64,000 bases of DNA, taken from positions 103,675 to 167,674 of the forward strand of contig JADBXZ010000054.1 of the NCBI GenBank assembly GCA_020403265.1, written 5' to 3'. The position numbers and the translations under genes were made by a program. Below are positions 36,342-45,314 of the stretch, piece by piece. The notes beneath the pieces are model-generated. The model searched no databases, was not told the DNA's origin, and saw nothing but the letters and a program-made list of their open reading frames with translations. Within the stretch, counting starts at the first letter, position 1; every line of letters begins with the position of its first letter. This DNA is from Bacteroidota bacterium. GTDB taxonomy: Bacteria > Bacteroidota > Bacteroidia > B-17B0 > Aurantibacillaceae.

Positions 36342-36397
36342 TTAAGTTTTTAGTTTTTAATATTTTGTATATTAAAAACTAATCACTAAAAACTTAA
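36342..36397 (+). repeat. long AT-rich hairpin between moxR and the DUF58 gene
   Basis: TAGTTTTTAATAT (36351-36363) pairs perfectly with ATATTAAAAACTA (36369-36381). The outer arms TTAAGTTTTTAG (36342-36353) and CTAAAAACTTAA (36386-36397) also match, and the two pairings share TAG. It forms a roughly 22-bp imperfect hairpin with a tiny loop. It has T-rich flanks but sits inside an operon. It could be a partial attenuator, a processing site, or an inserted palindromic repeat. Confidence 0.55.
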
Positions 36398-36407
36398 AAT
36401 TAAAAAA

Positions 36408-37274
36408 TTGGAAACCTCAGAGCTATTAAAAAAAGTACGAAAAATCGAAATTAAAACCCGTGGTTTAAGCAGCCAGATTTTTTCAGGCGAATACCATAGT
36501 GCGTTTAAAGGTCGAGGTATGGCTTTTTCTGAAGTTAGAGAATATACACCCGGGGATGATGTAAGAACAATTGATTGGAATGTAACTGCACGTTTTAATA
36601 CACCATTTGTTAAAGTATTTGAAGAGGAACGCGAATTGAGTGTAATGCTTTTGGTAGACATTAGTGCCAGCGGGCTTTTCGGAACCAATAAGCAACTAAA
36701 AAAAGAATTAATTACAGAATTATGCGCCGTTATTGCATTTTCAGCATCAACCAATAATGATAAAATTGGTGTTATTTTTTTCTCCGATAAAATCGAAAAA
36801 TTTATTCCGCCTAAAAAAGGAAAATCACATGTTTTACGCATTATTAGAGAACTAATTGAGTATAAACCGGAGAATAAAGGCACAGATTTGGAATTACCTT
36901 TGAAATATTTAACGAACATTATTAAAAAAAGAAGTATTGCCTTTTTGATTAGTGACTTTTGTGCGAACAACAATTACAAAGACGCATTAAAAATAGCCAA
37001 TAAAAAACACGACATTGTTGGCCTGCGAATAATTGACAAAAGTGAACAACACATACCAGAAATAGGTTTAATTAAATTTAAAGATAACGAAAGCGGCCAA
37101 ACCGTTTGGGTAGACAGTAGTAGTAAAATTTTTCAAAAAGAATTCAAAACATTTCAATTAAAAATGGAAGCTGATCTAAAAGACACATTCAGTAGAAGTG
37201 GCGTAGATACTGCAAATATTTACACAGGAGAAAGTTATATAAAACCATTAATGAATCTGTTTAAAAAACGTTGA
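36408..37274 (+). CDS. DUF58 domain protein (Bat operon)
   Basis: 288 aa. It begins METSELLKKVRKIEIKTRGLSSQIFSGEYHSAFKGRGMAFSEVREYTPGDD. The GRGMEFSEVREY-type motif and DDVRTIDWNVTARF define DUF58, with a von Willebrand-like ending containing VMLLVDISASGLFG. The start is TTG at 36408; no ATG lies nearby in frame. It is usual as the second gene of bat operons, after MoxR. Its stop shares bases with the start of the following gene. Confidence 0.92.
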   Translation: METSELLKKVRKIEIKTRGLSSQIFSGEYHSAFKGRGMAFSEVREYTPGDDVRTIDWNVTARFNTPFVKVFEEERELSVMLLVDISASGLFGTNKQLKKELITELCAVIAFSASTNNDKIGVIFFSDKIEKFIPPKKGKSHVLRIIRELIEYKPENKGTDLELPLKYLTNIIKKRSIAFLISDFCANNNYKDALKIANKKHDIVGLRIIDKSEQHIPEIGLIKFKDNESGQTVWVDSSSKIFQKEFKTFQLKMEADLKDTFSRSGVDTANIYTGESYIKPLMNLFKKR

Positions 37275-38248
37275 TGAAAAAACAATTTTCATACTTAATT
37301 ATTTTTCTTTTCGTCTTAACAAAGTTAAGTTCCCAAAGCATAACCGTTAATGCCGTGCTGGATTCAAATAAAATAAGAATAGGTGAACAGGTTAAACTAC
37401 ATTTATATGTTAACTATGATGCCAACGCAGTGCCTCAATTAAATATCCAATGGCCACAAATTGGAGATACTATAACTGAAAACATTGATGTGGTAAGCAC
37501 CAGTGCAATTGATACAACAATTCCTGATAAAACAAGGCCGGGTTTTATTCAAATGCATCAACAATTTATTATTAGTCCATTCGATAGTGGTTATCATGTG
37601 ATTCCTGCTTTTAAATTTAAAGTCAATAATGACACTTCAAATTTATTTCTAACACCAACATTAATGTTAGAGGTTCACACCGTGCCAACGGATAGCAGTT
37701 TAACAAAAACCAAAGATGTAAAATCCATTTTTAACGAAGAGTTTAATTGGCTGTGGTATAAAAACCATATAATCATTGGGATTTTACTTGCAATTTTAAT
37801 TGCAGCGATTATTATTATCCGTAATTACATTATTAAAAAACGAAAACCGATTGTAATCATAGATGAAGGTCCTAAAATACCGGCGCACATTAAAGCGCTT
37901 GAGGCTTTAGAAATAATTAAACAAGAGCGGATCTGGACGGAAGGGAAATACAAAGAATACTATTCAAGTGTTGCAGACACCATACGTTTATATCTTGAAG
38001 AACGTTACGCAGTGCCTGCCCTCGAAAGTACGACTGATGAAATTATGTTGGCTATGCGAAGCCAGGTTATCGATTCAGCCAGCAAAGAAAAATTACAACA
38101 AATTCTTCAATTCTCTGACTTGGTTAAGTTTGCAAAAATGACACCAGTTGAACATCAGAATGAACAAATATTATTGAATGCATTTGACTTTGTAAATGGC
38201 ACTAAGCGGGATAATGAGATAACCGGTCAAAAACCAATCACTACATGA
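37274..38248 (+). CDS. Bat operon membrane protein with beta N-terminal domain
   Basis: 324 aa. Signal/membrane start (QFSYLIIFLFVLTKLSSQ), then an Ig/beta-sandwich N-terminal part (SITVNAVLDSNKIRIGEQVKLHLYV) as in BatD-like proteins. One membrane helix lies near 175-195 (IIIGILLAILIAAIIII). A cytoplasmic helical domain follows (KYKEYYSSVADTIRLYLEERYAVPALESTTDEI). I use ATG 37274, whose A overlaps the upstream TGA; the TTG 3 nt earlier is an alternative. It matches the fixed third gene of many Bacteroidota bat operons. Confidence 0.85.
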   Translation: MKKQFSYLIIFLFVLTKLSSQSITVNAVLDSNKIRIGEQVKLHLYVNYDANAVPQLNIQWPQIGDTITENIDVVSTSAIDTTIPDKTRPGFIQMHQQFIISPFDSGYHVIPAFKFKVNNDTSNLFLTPTLMLEVHTVPTDSSLTKTKDVKSIFNEEFNWLWYKNHIIIGILLAILIAAIIIIRNYIIKKRKPIVIIDEGPKIPAHIKALEALEIIKQERIWTEGKYKEYYSSVADTIRLYLEERYAVPALESTTDEIMLAMRSQVIDSASKEKLQQILQFSDLVKFAKMTPVEHQNEQILLNAFDFVNGTKRDNEITGQKPITT

Positions 38249-39255
38249 TAAGTTATTTTAGAGATATTCAATTTGCCGAAAAGCACTGGTTTTGGTTGCT
38301 GCTCATGCTACCTTTAATGATTATTTGGTATTTGATTAAACTAAAAAAACATCACGGCGAAATCAACTATTCTTCGTTTCACTTATTTAAGCAAATTACA
38401 CCAACCTTAAAAGGTAAATTAAGACATATACTATTTGTTTTAAGGTTAATTTCAATAACTCTTATTATAACAGCCATTGCAAGGCCTCAAAGTAAATCAA
38501 GCTGGAAAGACAATAAAAAAGAAGGCATTGACATTGTGCTAACCATGGACGTTTCTATTTCTATGTTGGCAAAAGATTTCAAACCAAACCGCTTAGAGGT
38601 TGCTAAAGATGTGATGCTGGATTTTATTGATTCAAGACCTAACGACAGAATCGGATTGGTTTTATTTGGAGGTGAAGCATTTACGCAATGTCCTTTAACT
38701 ACCGATCATAAAGTACTTAAAAACATGTTTCCTCAAGTTAAAGCAGGTTCTTTAGATAACGGAACGGCTATTGGTTTAGGTTTAGCGACTGCAGTGAGTA
38801 GAATTAAAGAAAGTAAAGCCAAAAGTAAGGTAATTGTTCTCATAAGTGATGGCAAAAGTAATGCAGGTGAAGTATCTCCATTAACTGCCGGCGAACTTGC
38901 AAAAACTTTTGGTCTAAGAGTATACTGTATAGGTATTGGTTCAAAAGGGAAAGCTCTTCAGCCGGTAGGTATGTATGCACCAGGCGAATATGAATACGAT
39001 TATGTTGATGTTGACATCGACGAAGATGTTATGAAAGAAGTAAGCCAACAAACCGGCGGAAAATATTTTAGAGCAACCGATAAAGTTAGTTTACAGGAAA
39101 CCTATGGTGAAATTGATAAAATGGAAAAGACAATTATTAGTGAGAAGAGTTTTACAAACAAATCAGAACACTTCTTGCCGCTTGCAATTGCCGCAGCTAT
39201 TTTACTTGCACTTGAATTTATTTTAAAATTTACATTCCTAAAAAGTATACCATAA
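38245..39255 (+). CDS. batA: BatA, von Willebrand factor A domain membrane protein
   Basis: 336 aa. A first helix near 15-30 and a second near 60-80 are followed by a VWA domain. The MIDAS motif is DVSISM (about residue 96-101), with RIGLVLFGGEAFTQCPLTTD and the conserved LISDGKSN. A C-terminal helix lies at 312-330. Bat proteins form an envelope-bound complex with MoxR-like ATPases linked to stress tolerance and cell integrity. The 4-nt overlap with the preceding gene and 1-nt overlap with the next indicate coupled translation. Confidence 0.9.
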   Translation: MISYFRDIQFAEKHWFWLLLMLPLMIIWYLIKLKKHHGEINYSSFHLFKQITPTLKGKLRHILFVLRLISITLIITAIARPQSKSSWKDNKKEGIDIVLTMDVSISMLAKDFKPNRLEVAKDVMLDFIDSRPNDRIGLVLFGGEAFTQCPLTTDHKVLKNMFPQVKAGSLDNGTAIGLGLATAVSRIKESKAKSKVIVLISDGKSNAGEVSPLTAGELAKTFGLRVYCIGIGSKGKALQPVGMYAPGEYEYDYVDVDIDEDVMKEVSQQTGGKYFRATDKVSLQETYGEIDKMEKTIISEKSFTNKSEHFLPLAIAAAILLALEFILKFTFLKSIP

Positions 39256-41006
39256 TGTTTAAGTTTCAAAATATAGTTTTCTTCTACGGCTTAATTCTTA
39301 TTCCGGTATTTGTAACAATTTACACAATCTATTTAATTGGTAAAAAAAGAAAATTAAAACAATTAGGAGACTTAAAATTACTGCACTTATTAACGCCATA
39401 CGTTAGTAAGCGCAAACAAATAATTAAAGTTATCTTTTTTTGCTTAGGCTTTGTGTCATTAATTCTTGCAATTTGTAATTTACAAACCGGAAGTAAACTA
39501 ACGGAAGTAAAAAGAGAAGGTGCAGATGTTATTGTGTGTTTAGATGTAAGTAATAGTATGCTTGCACAGGATTTAAGCCCAAACCGCTTAACGAGAGCTA
39601 AATATGCCCTTGAAAAAATGATTGATAATTTACAAGGTGACCGTTTAGGACTTGTTGTATTTGCAGGAGAAGCCTATGTACAATTACCTATCACTACTGA
39701 TTACTCAGCAGCCAAATTATTCTTAGAATCAGTTAACCCGGGTATTGTACCTGTTCAGGGCACAGACTTAGCCGCAGCAATTGAAAAAGCATCGGAATCT
39801 TTTTCTGATGATGAAGGAAAAAACAGAGCCATTATTATCATCTCAGATGGTGAAAACCACCAGCCGGAAGCCATTGAAAAAGCAAAAGAAGCAAATTCGA
39901 AAGGCATCATGATTAATACTATTGGGATCGGAAGTTTAAACGGCGTGCCTATCCCTTTAATTGAAGAAGGCGTAATTAAAGGATATAGAAAAGATAAAAG
40001 TGGGCAAACTGTTGTTACAAAATTAAATCCTGAGGCACTTAAAGAAATTGCTGGCGCTGCAAACGGTGTGTATGTTCAAGCAAGTCAGGCCGACGTTGGT
40101 ATCAATGCAGTGATGGACAAAATAGCTCAATTAGAAAAAAATCAAATCGAAAATAAAATGTACTCTGATTATGAAGATCAATTTCAATGGTTCTTAGCCC
40201 TGTCATTATTGTTTTTCTTTTTAGAATTCTTAATTTCGGAAAGAGTTAGTGAATGGTTTAAAAAATTAAATTTATTTGAGGGAAAAAAATTAACAGCCGT
40301 TGGAATACTTTTATTGAGCATCAAAGGACTTTCACAAAATGATGCTAAACTAATTTATCAGGGAAATAAATTATTTTACGACAGTAATTATACTGTTGCA
40401 GAACTTCGTTACAAAGAGTCACTTAAAGAGAATCCGATGAACGCTAAAGCAAAATATAATTTAGGAAACACGCAGTTTAAAATTGCAAAACAAATAAAAA
40501 AATCTAAACCCGACCCATCACTTAATGCCAAGATGACACCAGACTCTATGGCCAACTTATTACTGGATGAAGCTGCCAATAACTACGCTCAGGTTGCTAA
40601 TGTTATTTCGAATAAAGATACTTTACACCAAATTTGGCATAACATTGGTAATTGCTATTTAAATCAAAAAAAATATGAAGAAGCAATTAATGCATACAAA
40701 AAATCACTAAAGCTAGATCCCAAGGATGAAGAAACCAGATATAATCTGGCCTTTGCGCTTAAAAACCGGCCTCCAAAACAAAAAAATGGAGGCGGCGGTC
40801 AAAACCAGCAACAAAACAAAAAAGAAGAAGATAAAGAAAACAAAGACCCAAAACAAAATAATGCCCAGCCGCAACAAGGACAAATGAATAAAGAACAGGC
40901 CGAACAATTGCTGAAAGCACTGATGCATAAAGAACAAAAATTACAAGATAAACGAAAACAAAAGCAGGAAGACGCACTAAAAGCTAAGCCCGAAAAAGAC
41001 TGGTAA
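39255..41006 (+). CDS. BatB-BatC fusion: VWA plus TPR membrane protein
   Basis: 583 aa joining two proteins that are often separate. The N-terminal half has membrane helices near 10-25 and 58-75, VWA MIDAS DVSNSM, LVVFAGEAYVQLPITTDY and a helix near 305-325 (BatB). After a second helix region (about 345-355), TPR units such as IYQGNKLFYDSNYTVAELRYKESLKENP and YEEAINAYKKSLKLDPKDEETRYNLAFAL make the BatC part. A highly polar Gln/Lys/Asn tail ends the protein. The single ATG overlaps batA's stop by one base. This fusion layout is common in Bacteroidota. Confidence 0.88.
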   Translation: MFKFQNIVFFYGLILIPVFVTIYTIYLIGKKRKLKQLGDLKLLHLLTPYVSKRKQIIKVIFFCLGFVSLILAICNLQTGSKLTEVKREGADVIVCLDVSNSMLAQDLSPNRLTRAKYALEKMIDNLQGDRLGLVVFAGEAYVQLPITTDYSAAKLFLESVNPGIVPVQGTDLAAAIEKASESFSDDEGKNRAIIIISDGENHQPEAIEKAKEANSKGIMINTIGIGSLNGVPIPLIEEGVIKGYRKDKSGQTVVTKLNPEALKEIAGAANGVYVQASQADVGINAVMDKIAQLEKNQIENKMYSDYEDQFQWFLALSLLFFFLEFLISERVSEWFKKLNLFEGKKLTAVGILLLSIKGLSQNDAKLIYQGNKLFYDSNYTVAELRYKESLKENPMNAKAKYNLGNTQFKIAKQIKKSKPDPSLNAKMTPDSMANLLLDEAANNYAQVANVISNKDTLHQIWHNIGNCYLNQKKYEEAINAYKKSLKLDPKDEETRYNLAFALKNRPPKQKNGGGGQNQQQNKKEEDKENKDPKQNNAQPQQGQMNKEQAEQLLKALMHKEQKLQDKRKQKQEDALKAKPEKDW

Positions 41007-41015
41007 ATCAAACAT

Positions 41016-42782
41016 ATGAAAAAAATTGCGCTTTATATTTTATTAGTATGTGTTTTTAACCGTTACAAAGCACAATCAGTAGAAGCACAGGTTAGCTCCA
41101 AACAAGTTCAAATTGGGGTACCCTTTGAATATGCTATTGTTATAAAAGCCAATGCTACGAGCTATACTCCGCCAAATTTTAAAGACTTCGATGTACTTGG
41201 TGGACCAAACCAAAGTCAAAGTACTCAGTATGTTAACGGTGTTGTTTCTTCACAACTTACCTTATCTTGGTATTTGTCTGCTAAAAAAGAAGGGAAGATT
41301 AACATTCCTCCGGCTATAGTCATGGCAGGTAATCAGAAATTTGAAACTGAAAGCATTACCATAGAGTGTTTAAAGGCTGCTTCCGGCAATACTAAAAGTG
41401 AAGGTAATGCCTCATCCAAAGTCGATGGCGCAGATGTGTTTATTAAGACAACTGCCAGCAAAGCAAAATGTATTTTAGGAGAACAAATTACAATTAGTCA
41501 GAAAATATATTCTCGTCATCAAATTGTAGGGTTTCAAAAGTTTGAACCACCACGTTACGATGGATTTTTTGTCCAGAAACAAGATATTAATAACCAAGGC
41601 CAAGTGATGCAAGAAAATGTAGATGGTGTAAAATATTTCACTTATGATTTACTTAAAACTATCTGCACAGCCAACAAAGCCGGAAAGTTAGCTGTTGACG
41701 CAACTGAAGTAGATGTAGTTGTTAGAAAGCAAACCAATGCTAAACCAAAAAATATTTGGGAACAATTTTTTGGTGGAGGCGGTTACGAAGATGTGCCGGT
41801 TAAAACTAAAAGCAGACCAATGAATATTGAGGTCGTTGATTTACCAAATGAAGGTAAACCGGCTTCATACAATGGCGCTGTTGGCAATTTCAACTTTAAG
41901 GTTGAAGCGAGTCGAACAGAAGTAAAAGCAAATGATGCATTTAATTTAAAACTTATTATTTCAGGAACAGGTAATTTAAAATTAGTTGATGCACCAAAGC
42001 CCCAATTACCCGAAAGTTTTGAAACGTATGACCCAAAAATAACTGAATCGGGCACAACAAAAACATTTGACTATTTAATTATACCACGCAACGAAGGAAC
42101 TTATACACTTGATGATTTACAGTTTAGTTATTTTAATCTCGACACCAAAAAATACAATACAATTAAACAATCGCCAATCAACATAATTGTTTTACCGCCA
42201 GATCCTAACAGTACTGGAGCTACTGTATATAATCCTGCTAATCAAGTAAAGGAAGTTAAAAATGATATCCGTTATATAAAAAAGGGGCAAATTACACTTA
42301 CGAAGGAAAGTAATGAATTCTTTAATTCTCTAACCCATTTCTCATTGTTACTAGGACCCTTGTTTTTATTTTTAACAGCTCTTGTCCTTCGAATCAAGTA
42401 TGTTAAAAACAATAGTAATTTACTTGCTGTAAATGAAAGAAAGGCAGTAAAATTAGCTAAAAAGCAATTAATACTAGCGGAAAAACAATTGAAGCTAAAT
42501 AATAAAGATGCCTTTTATACAGAAATATTATTAGCATTAAACAATTATTTAAACAATAAACTTGGAATTAAAATTGCTGAAAATACTCGAGAAAATATTA
42601 AACAAACATTATTGATCAAAAAGGTAGATGAAACAAAGATTATAACATTATTACAAATAATTGACACTTGTGAATTCGCAAAATATGCTCCTGGGACAGT
42701 TAGCGGAGAATTGAATAAAGTGTATGGAAACACCATACAACTGATTACAGCAATTGAAGAACAATTAAATAAAAAAGGGTGA
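41016..42782 (+). CDS. batD: BatD family protein
   Basis: 588 aa. A signal peptide is followed by a large periplasmic beta-sandwich array starting VEAQVSSKQVQIGVPFEYAI, with LGGPNQSQSTQYVNG and SRHQIVGFQKFEPP blocks typical of BatD/oxygen tolerance proteins. A membrane helix near 445-465 (LLGPLFLFLTALVLRI) is followed by a cytoplasmic helical tail. It begins 10 nt after the BatB-C gene and overlaps BatE by 4 nt. Confidence 0.88.
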   Translation: MKKIALYILLVCVFNRYKAQSVEAQVSSKQVQIGVPFEYAIVIKANATSYTPPNFKDFDVLGGPNQSQSTQYVNGVVSSQLTLSWYLSAKKEGKINIPPAIVMAGNQKFETESITIECLKAASGNTKSEGNASSKVDGADVFIKTTASKAKCILGEQITISQKIYSRHQIVGFQKFEPPRYDGFFVQKQDINNQGQVMQENVDGVKYFTYDLLKTICTANKAGKLAVDATEVDVVVRKQTNAKPKNIWEQFFGGGGYEDVPVKTKSRPMNIEVVDLPNEGKPASYNGAVGNFNFKVEASRTEVKANDAFNLKLIISGTGNLKLVDAPKPQLPESFETYDPKITESGTTKTFDYLIIPRNEGTYTLDDLQFSYFNLDTKKYNTIKQSPINIIVLPPDPNSTGATVYNPANQVKEVKNDIRYIKKGQITLTKESNEFFNSLTHFSLLLGPLFLFLTALVLRIKYVKNNSNLLAVNERKAVKLAKKQLILAEKQLKLNNKDAFYTEILLALNNYLNNKLGIKIAENTRENIKQTLLIKKVDETKIITLLQIIDTCEFAKYAPGTVSGELNKVYGNTIQLITAIEEQLNKKG

Positions 42783-43525
42783 TGAGAACAAAATTGATTT
42801 TACTTTTTGCCGGTTTGTTTGGTCTTTTAAATGCCAATACCAATTTAGTTGAAGCTGAAAAAGCATATGACGCTAAAAATTATAAATTGGCAATCGAAAA
42901 ATATGAAACTATAATACAAGAAGGTTACAAAGCGCCAGAATTATATTATAACATCGCCAATGCCTACTTTAGAAATAAAAACCTAGGGAAAGCAATCTAT
43001 TATTATGAACTTGCAAGAAAACTAAATCCGAATGATGAAGATATCAGAATTAATTTAGGAATCGCGAACTCTTTAACAACAGATAAAATAGACACAAAGG
43101 AAAACTTTTTTATAAACGCTGTCAAAACCAATTTACTCTCAAGTTTGAGTACAACTGCTTGGGCTTGGTTAACTATTGTTTCCTTTTCTATAGCAGTATT
43201 ATTATTTTTTTTATTTTATTACTTTAATAAACCAACCTTAAAAAGAGTAAATTTTGTTTTGGGGTGTGTATTCTTCATATCGTTTATATTCACCTATTTT
43301 TTAGGATATGCAGCATTAAAATCAAAAATAGAAAACAAATATGCCATTATCCTATCGATGCAGGTAAACGTGTTGAATGAACCAAACTCATTGGCTAACA
43401 ATAAATTTACGCTTCATGAAGGAACAAAAGTTAGAGTAATTGAAAATAATGGCGATTGGGTTTTAATTAAATTAGAAAATGGCAACGAAGGCTGGTTGAA
43501 ACTAAAAGAAGTTGGCATCCTTTAA
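42779..43525 (+). CDS. batE: BatE: TPR and SH3-domain membrane protein
   Basis: 248 aa. Signal peptide, then two TPR units (LVEAEKAYDAKNYKLAIEKYETIIQEG and AYFRNKNLGKAIYYYELARKLNPNDE). Two membrane helices lie at about 120-145 and 155-175, and a C-terminal bacterial SH3 domain (VNVLNEPNSLANNKFTLHEGTKVRVIENNGDWVLIKLENGNEGWLK). It is the last gene of the moxR-bat operon. Its TAA overlaps the convergent sugar transferase stop in TTAA. Confidence 0.88.
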   Translation: MMRTKLILLFAGLFGLLNANTNLVEAEKAYDAKNYKLAIEKYETIIQEGYKAPELYYNIANAYFRNKNLGKAIYYYELARKLNPNDEDIRINLGIANSLTTDKIDTKENFFINAVKTNLLSSLSTTAWAWLTIVSFSIAVLLFFLFYYFNKPTLKRVNFVLGCVFFISFIFTYFLGYAALKSKIENKYAIILSMQVNVLNEPNSLANNKFTLHEGTKVRVIENNGDWVLIKLENGNEGWLKLKEVGIL

Positions 43526-44115
43526 GTACCTATTATCCGCTTTAAAGTTTTTAGAATAATTCTGATATCGGTTAATAATCCAAGCTCTTCAATATATTTT
43601 GCGTTAAGTTTTAACTTAGCCGGCATAATTTCTTCAATATACGTTTTTTCCGGTTCCTGAGATTTTGCAAGTAACTCATTCTCATCAAAATATTCTAAAC
43701 TTGCATAATCGGTTATTCCCGGCTTGACTTCAAGAATCTTTGCCTGTTCAATGGTGTATAAGTCAACATATTTTCTTACTTCCGGGCGAGGACCAACCAA
43801 GCTCATGGTTCCGAAAAATACATTTAGTAATTGAGGCAACTCATCCAACTTGTACTTTCTCAAATAGTAACCAATTCTTGTGATTCTTAAATCTCTTCCA
43901 CCTACTGTTAAAAGTCCCTTCTTATCAGCGTTCACATGCATAGTTCTGAATTTAAATAGCCTAAAATCCTTATTATTAATTCCTACTCGAGTTTGAAGAT
44001 AAAAGACCCCTCCACGTGAATCAATGCTAATCAAAATCATTATTAATAAAAAAAAAGGTAACAAACAAATTAATCCTATTAACGAAATAAAAATATCAAA
44101 TAAGCGTTTTAGCAT
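43522..44115 (-). CDS. bacterial sugar transferase (lipid-carrier phosphoglycosyltransferase)
   Basis: 197 aa, the minimal catalytic form (PglC-like) without the multi-helix N-terminal domain of WcaJ. One N-terminal membrane helix precedes the family signature: RVGINNKDFRLFKFRTMHVNAD, LRKYKLDELPQLLNVF, GTMSLVGPRPEVRKYVD and KPGITDYASL. It would add the first sugar phosphate to undecaprenyl phosphate. It overlaps the DegT aminotransferase gene by 7 nt. The pair resembles the start of a glycan pathway, although no further glycosyltransferases follow here. Confidence 0.93.
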   Translation of the reverse strand: MLKRLFDIFISLIGLICLLPFFLLIMILISIDSRGGVFYLQTRVGINNKDFRLFKFRTMHVNADKKGLLTVGGRDLRITRIGYYLRKYKLDELPQLLNVFFGTMSLVGPRPEVRKYVDLYTIEQAKILEVKPGITDYASLEYFDENELLAKSQEPEKTYIEEIMPAKLKLNAKYIEELGLLTDIRIILKTLKRIIGT

Positions 44116-45314
44116 ACCTTATTTACTGCACTAGTTAAGGCATTACAAATAGTTGAAATTTGTTCTGAGGTTAAATCATAGAAGATTGGCAATGTAATTT
44201 CTCTACTAAAATTTGCATAAGTTACCGGATAGTCATTAATTGAATAACCTAGTTTTTTATAGTACGTCATACATGGTACCGGAATAAAATGCACATTCAC
44301 ACTAACGTCGGCTTCAAAAATTAATTGCATGATTTGGTCGCGTTGAGCCTCTGAAATATTTTTTATTCTCAGCGGATACAAATGATAACAGCTTTCACGT
44401 TCCGATTCTATCAGCACAGGTAATTCAAAACGGTTATCGCTTTTCAAAATAGCATTGTATGATTCCACTATTTTTCTTCGTTTAATTAAAGTGTCATTAT
44501 CATAGCGTTCCAACTCTATCAACCCTATCGCTGCTGACAAATCTGTCATATTACATTTATAACCCGCTTCAATAATATCATACTTCCAATTACCTCTTTG
44601 TGTTTTTGCTAAAGCATCTTTATTTTGACCATGCAAAGTTTTAATACAAAGATATTTGTATACCTCCTCGTTATTAAAGGGCTCCGGCAAATTCAAGGCT
44701 ATTGCGCCACCTTCGGCAGTAGTTAAATTCTTAACTGCGTGAAATGAAAAAACACTAACATCCGTTAATGATCCGGCCCTTTTGTTTTTGTAAGTTGCAC
44801 CAAATGAATGAGCAGAATCACTTAACACCAAAATTCTATTCAATAAATTTTGTTCCACACCTTCTGCTCTGAACAAATTTTGATGTTTTGTAACAAGATT
44901 GTTAATTGCATCATAATCGCAAGGTAATCCTGCAAAATCAACCGGCATAATTACTTTTGTTCGGGAAGTGATTGCCTTTTCTATGGCCGCGATACTGATG
45001 TTGAAATCAATTTCATTAACGTCAACAAATACGGGTGTTGCACCGCAATGTATAATAACATTAGCCGTTGCGCTATACGTATAAGCAGGTAAAATCACTT
45101 CATCACCAGCCTTTACTCCATACCATCTTAAAATAATTTCCAGGCCTGCGGTAGCAGAATTCAAGCATAGAGTAGCTTTGTTTCCGCAGTAATCTGTAAT
45201 TTTTTTCTCAAACAATTTTGTTCTTGGCCCAGTGGTTATCCAGCCACTTTTCAAGGCTGCAACAACTTCTTCACAAATTTTATCGTCAATTCTTGGTGGT
45301 GAAAATGGTATCAT
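44109..45314 (-). CDS. DegT/DnrJ/EryC1/StrS aminotransferase
   Basis: A 401-aa PLP-dependent sugar aminotransferase. MIPFSPPRIDDKICEEV, SGWITTGPRTKLFE, NSATAGLEIILRWYGVKAGDEVILPAYTYSATANVI, and the cofactor Lys195 in VFSFHAVKNLTTAEGG are all present. It likely makes an amino sugar nucleotide (as in PglE/UDP-QuiNAc4N routes) for the adjacent sugar transferase, but the substrate is inferred only from context. It follows the Smr-domain gene with a 4-nt overlap. Confidence 0.92.
   Translation of the reverse strand: MIPFSPPRIDDKICEEVVAALKSGWITTGPRTKLFEKKITDYCGNKATLCLNSATAGLEIILRWYGVKAGDEVILPAYTYSATANVIIHCGATPVFVDVNEIDFNISIAAIEKAITSRTKVIMPVDFAGLPCDYDAINNLVTKHQNLFRAEGVEQNLLNRILVLSDSAHSFGATYKNKRAGSLTDVSVFSFHAVKNLTTAEGGAIALNLPEPFNNEEVYKYLCIKTLHGQNKDALAKTQRGNWKYDIIEAGYKCNMTDLSAAIGLIELERYDNDTLIKRRKIVESYNAILKSDNRFELPVLIESERESCYHLYPLRIKNISEAQRDQIMQLIFEADVSVNVHFIPVPCMTYYKKLGYSINDYPVTYANFSREITLPIFYDLTSEQISTICNALTSAVNKVC

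Noticed and set aside
36342..36397. Intrinsic terminator ending the moxR transcript
   Set aside because: No proper T run following the second arm, and the downstream genes lack another visible promoter; kept only as a hairpin of unknown role.
36386..36973. 195-codon minus ORF opposite the DUF58 gene
   Set aside because: Long but a shadow of DUF58 coding sequence; residues are those expected from the complement of AT-rich codons.
43522..45314. Start of a capsule/O-antigen cluster
   Set aside because: Only a sugar transferase and a DegT aminotransferase are present; the neighbours are Smr, ComEC and Bat genes.
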